Source: Owenia fusiformis (Eukaryota > Annelida > Polychaeta > Sabellida > Oweniidae). From it: DNA of 64,000 nt. The position numbers and the translations under genes were made by a program. The stretch spans positions 22,369,564-22,433,563 of the forward strand of contig CAIIXF020000007.1 of NCBI GenBank assembly GCA_903813345.2. Direction: 5' to 3'. Below the pieces are notes generated by a model. The model was not told the DNA's origin, did no database searches, and worked only from the letters and a program-made list of their open reading frames with translations. Positions 53,001 to 62,000 of this stretch are shown here, in pieces. Position 1 is the stretch's first letter. Every line of letters begins with the position of its first letter.

Positions 53001-56000
53001 ATTTTCTCAACTCTGTTTACAAATAGCAAGGCATCAAACATGTCATCTTTGAACTTATCTAGCAATTTTTGTACTTCTTCTATGGTAACCTCTTCATTGC
53101 TTATTGCTGATATTGTGGCATTCTGTTTAGTTCTCAGTGGCAATCTAAACAAGGTTGACTCATTTTCGGAGAAAAGATCATGTTTGTAGCATTCAAAAAC
53201 ATCAGGATATTGCGCCTGTGTTTTTTCATTGGCATTTATTTGTATACCAGCAACCTGACTTTTTTCATGACATACATATTTGAGGTTGGGATCAAATGCA
53301 CACAATGTTGTCTTTACTTCAGAGCCATTAGTAAGGAAGGTTGGTGTATCAGTCAAGTGGTACACAACATTGAATCCAATACCATACTGGCCTGTTTTAT
53401 TTGGGTCATTTCCTTTACTTCCCAGACCCAGGCTCTGTATGCCTCCCATGTCCTTCTCTGTAAATGGTTTGTCGTTAAAAACAAGTAACGCAGGTCCTTG
53501 AAGATGCTTCCAACTTTCCCGAAACACTTTATCAGTGGAATGCTCACGTTCATCCAGGATAAAATGAAGCTCCTTAGCTTCAGCATCATCTGCATTTTGC
53601 AGCATTTCCTTCATTATGCCCTGATCACATGGATATGATTGGATAATGTTCTTTAATCTTTGTGTCAGTTCTTCCTTTTGCCCAAATGGCATGCCTATGT
53701 CTGTACTTATAGAACTAAAATGCTGATCACGTTTTGTTTTGATCCCAAGTCCACGTGGTAACTCATCATGCGCAAACTGCATCTCTTCTATTGTCTCAAT
53801 CCAGGAAATATCATCAAAGCACAACTTTGATGCCAATACAAGTTTGTTGTCTTTTGTTGGTGCATAAAACTCAGTCAGGTTTTCTCCAATTATCTCTTTC
53901 TTCTGACGAGCAAAAAGTTGGTTGACCAAGTTCAGTGATACTTTGACCTGTACTTCATCTAGTTTTCCAGCCATTATCTTATGATGCATCTTTTTCAAAC
54001 CCTGCCTGTAGTCTTCATAGTCAAATGTATCCTTCACATTCAATGCCTTTAGCAGTCTTGGGTACTTGTTCTTGATATTATTGTTGTTCAAGCCATACAG
54101 ATATGGTGTGCAATCAGCATCAAGATGATAAGCTATACAGTGTGGGTGAACAAGGTCTTGACCAATCAAAATGCAATTCAGAGATGATAAAGCCTTGCTT
54201 ATTTTTTCATCAATGGGGTTTTTCAGTTCATCCTCAAGCACCTCATACACAGAAGTACACACATTTTCCTTGATTCTGTCACTGCAATCCCTACAGGAGA
54301 GCAAGACTGTCATTTGATTTAATACCCAGTCAATGGGAATGGTCTTTTTTAGATCAAAAAATACTGATACCGAATCTGGGAAGGAAGAAGAATGACTTTC
54401 ATCTAAGATGAGACTGGCATTGCTTGCACAATACATATGCTTCTCTGCAAATAGATCTTCTGCTGCAGCAAAATTGTTATTACATCTTTTCCATAATACT
54501 GTTGGATAGCCAGGAGGACATGGCTTGATTGGCAAAAATGGAGTTTTCAGAAGTTGTTCTTTCACTTCATTTTGTAGTTTTTGAGTTCTACAATTTCTGT
54601 CTATAGCTATGATACACTCTTTAGAACGTTCTAGAGCACTGCTTTTATTCGTCTGGTCACTGATGCATTGAACACTCTTGGTTCTCTCTAAGATTTGGTC
54701 CCCTGACAATTCAGTATACTTGTGTTTCATTCCTAAATTCTGTAATGGTTTGCATATTTGATCATCTGTGTAGAGTGCAGTTGGAAACACATCATCATCC
54801 TCACAGTACAGTTTGTTCAACTCAGATGATGGATCAATTAGTTCTTCTATCATCTTCAGTTTGCTACTTGGTTGAACTGGAACAGCTGGCACTGTCTTCA
54901 TAAGGTGGATGACATGGTCACTCAAGCTAGCCACATTTCTAAGAGCAAACATCATCAATGGATTCCTATACTTTCCATCTAATCTCTGGATATCTCTAAA
55001 GAAAACATCTTCAAAGAATTTATCCAATGTGTATATGGGTCTATTGAAACTTTTATTTGATTGTAATGTCTCAAGAATCCTTTTTGGTATATCAGTCACT
55101 ACAATGCAATCTGTATGGTGGAGTTTGAGTGTTTGTATTGCTTCATTGTAAGGTGTCTCAGGATTCTGGTAGAAAATTTCTTCCCACTGGCTGTCGATAA
55201 AAACTACATGTTCTATATCAGACCAAGAGGTTCCGTCTGTAAATAGTTCCAAACCTCCATGAAGCAGTCTTGTTAAAAAACTGTTTTGGAACTCAAAATA
55301 CAGACCCGATAGTTCCTTAACACAAGGCCATGCATTATAATACATTGCCAATTGTGTTGGGTCCATGATATCTTTCAGATCACACAATGCAGCAATGTAG
55401 GAACAAACCACAGAGTCTTTCATGAGATATGTGTTCCAGCTTGCTTCCTCATTTGCTTCTCCATTTCTCCTATCACCATCCTTCCACTCAGAAAGTTCTC
55501 TCCGACTGGAAGTGACGGCAAAAGTTCCATTTATGTGAAATGGAAGAGATGGGACCTCAATAGGTAAAGGCATAAAACAAAACATAGTGGCTGACTCTCC
55601 ATCAACTGAAAGTTGATAAGATCCATCACCATCTGCTTTAAGCGATATGGCAACACCTGCAACAGAATTGTGATGTTTCGGTCTCTGTAGTGCAGTGGCA
55701 TATGCATCCCCATCTCCGATATCCCAAACCACTAACCAATGACGTTTACTCTCCCCACTTGGAACTGAAAGCAGCTCAGCACCCAATGAAGAGACCACTT
55801 TTGCTGTCTTGATAATTTCTGATGATTTTGGCTTTTCCTTTGTATGGTCTCCTTTGAGATGCTCATAAGATGCATCCATCATGCTGTTACATCCTGGACT
55901 TCTGATGCAGAGTGATGTCTCCTTTGTAATTTCCAATATATCAAATGGTTTTGGTGGTGTACTTTGTTGATCCTTTGGTATATGCCAAATGCTTATCTTC

Positions 56001-59000
56001 TTCACATGCTGGGTAAAAAGCATTAGCTTGTGTGCGGCATCAAATACTGTTTGTAACAATTTCTTTACTTCGTTTTTGTCATAGCAAATGTTGCTGATCT
56101 TTCCCCGTTGTTGTCGCAAAGGGAATCTAAAGAGAGTTCCATCATATTGATCTTCTCCAACATTGCATCTCAGATCACAGTTAAAAACTCCAGTATATGG
56201 TTTGAACTGGTCTGACAGTTGGGGCAATTTCTTAACCTTTTTTATTGGAATTTTCAAACCTGGTTTTCCACTTATGGCTTTTCCTAGGAATGTTTGATGA
56301 GGGTCGAAAAACACAATGCTATCGCCACTAACAAAGCTCGGGACATCAGTAAGGTTATAAACAGTATTGAAACCAAGACCAAATTTGCCTATCTTGTTGC
56401 CTTGTTCTGCTTTTGTTGCTGCACCAAGTTTCACAATATTTTCAAAATCATCATTAGAGAATGTAGCATTATTGTACACCCACAATGCAGGGCCTTGCTG
56501 ATCTTCCATACCAGGATCTATCAAATACTTCCTTGCATCATAATTATCTCTCTCATCATATATGAAACCAACCTCACTGGCACCAGCATCATCTGCATTC
56601 TGAATAAGTTCTTTAGGGACTGAAAATCCATCACGGTAGTCTGAAAGAATATTTTTAAGTCTTGTTGTAAGGTCTTCACTTTGGCCATAATCTTCTCCAA
56701 ATCCCTCATCATCTCCAAGGAGCTTACTCATCAGGGAAGGGACTTTCAAAATCTTGCATGTGTTCTCTGAGATACCACTATGTACATAACGTTTGGTTAA
56801 TTCCTCATTGGAATCAGCTGTTAGCCATTGAGTTGCACTGTACATGTATGCACACTCACTAATCTTCTTCAGCATCAGGATTGCCTCATCTTCACCTTGA
56901 ACTGGAAGAAGCAAGTCATCTTTCACATCTTGAAGAGTAATTTCCTCAGTCTGTACAGACCTTGCTATTCTGTTGATGATATTGACAGCAATGTTCAAAT
57001 CCCTATCGTAATTTCTTTCTTTGGCATCCATACTTTGCATCTTTTTAAGTGCAGTCACTAGTACTGTACTGATTGGTCCTTCTAATATAGCAGATTCTCT
57101 GATACTAGTCTTGAACTCATCCATCTCACTAGGGAGAGAGTAAATGTAAGGGGATAATGGGAAGGGAAGGTTGGTTATGGTTAGGCTACCCGGTTCTACA
57201 AATCCATTCCCATGCCAGATCCACTTTAATGAGGTGTCTTGGTGTAGCAACATTTGAAGTTGAGTATTTGTTCCCATATGTTGATATACAGATTTGGCCA
57301 ATGTGTTGTATTCTCCCTTATCTCTATCTTTGTAGCACTTTGAAAGGTTCTGCATATGGTGATACACTTTCATTGCTGGGGGTGGCTTATGCCAACCAAA
57401 TGCTTCGCTCACTCTCTTAGATGTCTTACATAGTGGTAAAGAGGACCCAACTATTTTAACATGTTTAATATCCCCCACTTCTCTTGGTTTCCAAAGAGAA
57501 TCATTTGAATAAGATGCTTTCAATGACTTTGGAAATCCATCCATTTGTGTCTCTTCCCTCACAAGCCAAGCAATGTTGGAAAGTTCTTCAACAAGATCGT
57601 GACGTTCAGCAATTAAAATCTCATGATCCTCCTCCAAGTATTTGAGCAAAGCTTTCGATTTTGATATTGCTTTTTCTTGGATGGTAGCTGTTTCTATTTC
57701 TCTTGCGATGTTTACGATGTCTTCATTGGATAAATTCACCTTTAGTCCCAATTCTTTAAGAATGGAAAGGTTTTGTTCTGCAGAGAAATATAACTCTTTT
57801 GGTACATTGTGATCAATCAAATCTGAGAGAACTGGGTCATATAGGGTGTTGATACAGCAAAGGCATCCATGTGCATCTTCTAGGCATTTTACACCATTCA
57901 ATGAATCTTTCAACATATTCCCAGCATGCTCTTGTTTAATGAAACGATAATGGTGGTTGAGTATATATATCATCAGTTTCTTTATCTCCGATTGTGTATA
58001 ACTGCTATTAAGATTTGGAAGGATGTGATCCTGAATGAGGGCTAACTCCTCAAGGGGCAATATGTCTACTAATGATGCCAACTTAGCAGTGACCTTGCTG
58101 TATTTAATCATGCTTGCCTTGACCTGAATTGGAATGGTTTCTTTGCACATGACTGGATTGTTGTCATTTAGACAAACCCATTGACCCAATGTTGTCTTAA
58201 ATATAGGCAGTGACTTGATTAATGATTTCTGTTTGTCATCAATATCAGTTTCACTGAATCTTCCAAGTTCTTCCTGCAGAGCAAGCCTTTCTTCTTCAGA
58301 TGCAGCATGGAAGAGATCTGAGATGTTGTGGTCACCATTTGTTACATGAGGATCTTTGGATACAAGCTTATCTGCTATCACCTGGAGAACACCATCTGGG
58401 CCATACCTATTTATGTAACCATCATTCACCAGAATTTGTTCTATGGAGTCCCAGGGTTTGGAAAGCTTTTCTAATATAATGACACCTATGCTGATCAAGA
58501 ATTTCCTCAAAGACTCCTCTATCTGTGACTTCCCTTCCAAGAGTATCGCTGATCTTTTCTGAAGCTTAACAAGGTTTATGGTGTTGCTGTTACAGCTGCT
58601 GGTCTGATGGAAAAGATGTAGCTTCTCGTAGTTTGCGATGTTCTGTTTGTTCTTCACAATGTATTCAGACACAATGTTACACCAGTCAATCTGCTTCTTT
58701 AGCGACTCTTCCACAATATCAAGTTTCTTCCAGTCTTTTGGCTCTGTCTCCAGGATCAATTGTAGTGCGTCAGAATCTTTCAAGACTCTTAGTTGTGTTG
58801 CACCTAAATAAAATTGACTGTCTAAGAATGGGTAACTGAATGCATAAGAAGTGACATACCCAGATCAAAAGAAATAAGACATAAACAAGAGGACCAACAA
58901 CATATTTAGCCTTGCCCAAGTTGGTCTCTTTTACTTATCTTGATTTCTATTATGACCGCCTTATACCAATGAGAAAGCCACGTACTTAACTGACCTTATG

Positions 59001-62000
59001 TTTATGTCGGTAAATTTGACCTGCAGCGTTAGCTCATTATTATGCACAGTCAAAACAAGTACATTTTTCATGAACAAATCCTCCCCCAAATCTTGATTAG
59101 TTGAAAGCCCATGTTTACACTAATGACTGCTTACATGTACAATGTACATTTAATTACATAATAAATTGAAGACTGAAGAAATACCCGATCATATCATTGA
59201 ATATCAAGTCATAGACAGGTAGTTTGCTTTGTTTATGTGGGTAAACCTGAAAACATTTTTATTTGGTCAATCAGCCTGCAGTCACACATTGTGTCCACGC
59301 GATCTTGCCAATAAATAAGGTTTTGCGATACCCTTGACAGCATAGGAATTATGGAAATCTTGAAACCGCTGAATAACTTATCATAATATCAGCAATGCTG
59401 CATTAGATTGTACAAGGTGGTAATAATTCAAGATCAGGATAAGTAAAAAATACCGACTTGGGCAAGGCAACAACATATTAAATAAATACAATAAATTGAA
59501 AAATGTAGAGAAATGAAAGTGTAAACATTAACACTCTTACTTTAAAGCGTTATGAAAGTCACCAAAAAGTCTTGTAACCTTCATTCTGATTTGATGAGAG
59601 TTCATAACATGGGCAAATCAAAACAAGGATAACATTATTTCTGCATTTGTATATGGTTTATCATAATTAATAAGACTGGTGTTGGAAATGGTGGGAGTTT
59701 CAACCAATACCTACAAGTAGGTAGTTAACAGTTTCACCAAGAGGTGGCTCATTCGGGTCAGAGAGCATGGCGAGTATATTAGAAAGTTCCCTTAACTTAA
59801 ATACTCATCAGTTTTAGAAAAAAAATTGGTCAATTTGAAGCAAGTTGAAAAGGCTTACGAACAACTCATCCCTAGACATCTCATCCCCTAGACAACTCAT
59901 CCCCTGGTCATCTTATCCCCTGGACAACTCATCCCCTGGACATCTCATCCCCTGGACAACTCATCCCCTGGACAACTCATCCCCTGGACAACTCATCCCC
60001 TAGACAACTCATCCCCTGGACAACTCATCCTTCATCACATGAAGCTAAATATTGTAAAGTGTTTCTTGAAAAGAAATACTCAGTAAATACATCTTGGATC
60101 ATTCAAAATATTATTTTTCACGTTATTGACACAAATAAACAGTCAAACGATGCCATTAAAACCCTCATCTCTTATTCTTATATTACATGACTCAATATTT
60201 CCTGACCAAACAAATTCTCTTTGTGCATAACTTTAAACACTAACTTCATTAATGCTGTGAAAAAATAATCTTTGGATTAAAGAATATTTGAGCTATGAAC
60301 AACATATATACTATGACATCAAATGAAATCAATGTTAATATCATATCGAAATTAAAAGTAAATATTTTCAAAACAAATCAGAGATTAATTGGTTGATTAT
60401 CTTTTTGACCAAATCATAGTTTTTTACAATATTCCCCTCCCAGAAAGATTTTGTTTATCACTGGTACTCCACTACATTATGCTGGTTACCGAAACAGATC
60501 GTAACAAAATGTAGGAACCTTAAAGATACGGTCAATTTTTATTTTTAGCTAATTCCGGTGTTGCAGGCAAAATTCCCACAACATTTTTATCACAAACGTT
60601 TGTCGGTATCATATGTTTAAGAAACTGTACATGTTTGCAAACAAATAGTACAGAAGACAACAGAATCGTTGATTTAATATCTCACTATTTAATTGTTACG
60701 TAAACAGAACTGATTAGAAGTGCAGGTCTTAACCGTTTTAGAAGTTCTGTTTACGCAAAGTAACAAAAGCAAGATAGAGAATGTCATGGGAATTCTGCCT
60801 ACAACTCGTGAAATAAGGAAAAAAATGAAATATCTTATATACCTTCGAGGCTTCAACGTTTTGTTACCCAAACAGCTCAACAGTATAATTGAGTGGAGTA
60901 ACAGTGTTCATGTAATATATGTTTTTTGAAACTTAAAGCTGACCATATTCACAACCAAAACATTTAAAAATCATTTGAATATCACATGAATTGGTAATAT
61001 AATTATTAAATTACTCTACTCAAACATGCCAAAGGATTAGTCGTCCAAGGGATGAGTTGTCCAGGGAATGAGTTGTCTAGGGGATGATTTGGACCAGGGG
61101 ATGACTTGTCTAGGGGATGAGTTGTCCAGGGGATGAGTTGTCTACGAGATGAGTTGTCCAGAGATAAGTCGTCTAGGGGATGAGTTTTCTAGGGGATGAG
61201 TGCCATGAGTTGTCTACGGGATGAGTTGTCCAGGGGATGAGTTGTCCAAGGGATGAGTTGTCTAGGGGATGAGTTGTCCAGGGATGAGACGTCTAGGGGA
61301 TGAGTCGTCCGGTTATCGTTGAAAAAATACCTTTTTGACCTTTTTTGAACTTGAGAGGGTCATTGAAGGTCAAATCTAAAATCTAAAATCAGATTTGAAC
61401 TTCTGATAACTTGTAGATGATTGGTCAATTTGAAGCAAGATGAAAAAGACCTTTTTGACCTTGAAAAATTCATTGAAAGTCAAATCTTAAATATGAAGTT
61501 AGATTTGAACTTCTGAAAACATGTGGATGATTTTGAAAAAAAATTGAAGTCAGTCTAAACAGTATTTGTAAAGTTATTGGAAGTTGTATGAATTTGTTAC
61601 AGACACTGATCGCCAACCAACCAACCGCCAACCACAAACCTCCGTCAAAAAAATGGAGACCATAACAATATGTCACCACTTTTTGGTGATGACATAATTA
61701 TTACTGGGCCTCTAGGAAGACCAGTCCTGTACTGATATCAAATCAAATCTGTCCAATACAAGAAAAGATATTTTACTTTTTGTGAATATATTACATGGGG
61801 TCTATTGGGAATCTAACCGAGCTAGAAGTCACATTTAAAAAAACATGGGGAAAAAATTGGTCAATTTGAAGCAAGTTGAAAAAATACCTTTTTGACCATG
61901 AGAAGATCAATGAAGGTTGAATCTCAAATCTTAAGTCAGATTGGAACTTCTGATGACTTGTGGATGATTTTGAAAAAAAATCAATTTGAAGCAAGTTGAA

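Larger units (their letters stand above)
59852..61317. mobile_element. 1466 bp foldback-type element with inverted minisatellite ends
   Basis: The ends are arrays of a 16 bp unit, ACAACTCATCCCCTGG on the left (59862-60031) and its inverse GGATGAGTTGTCCAGG on the right (61037-61310). The middle (60032-61036) is AT-rich and contains an imperfect palindrome (60459-60906). GTTGAAAA stands on both sides (59844-59851, 61318-61325). The flanks rejoin to match uninterrupted copies of the host repeat at 61869 and 61989, so this is a clear insertion with an 8 bp target duplication. Confidence 0.85.

Noticed and set aside
58741-58783. Start codon for the sacsin-like protein at 58783
   Set aside because: The codon is TTG, not ATG. 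The frame runs up to an acceptor at 58804 and continues in phase into the exon at 63202.
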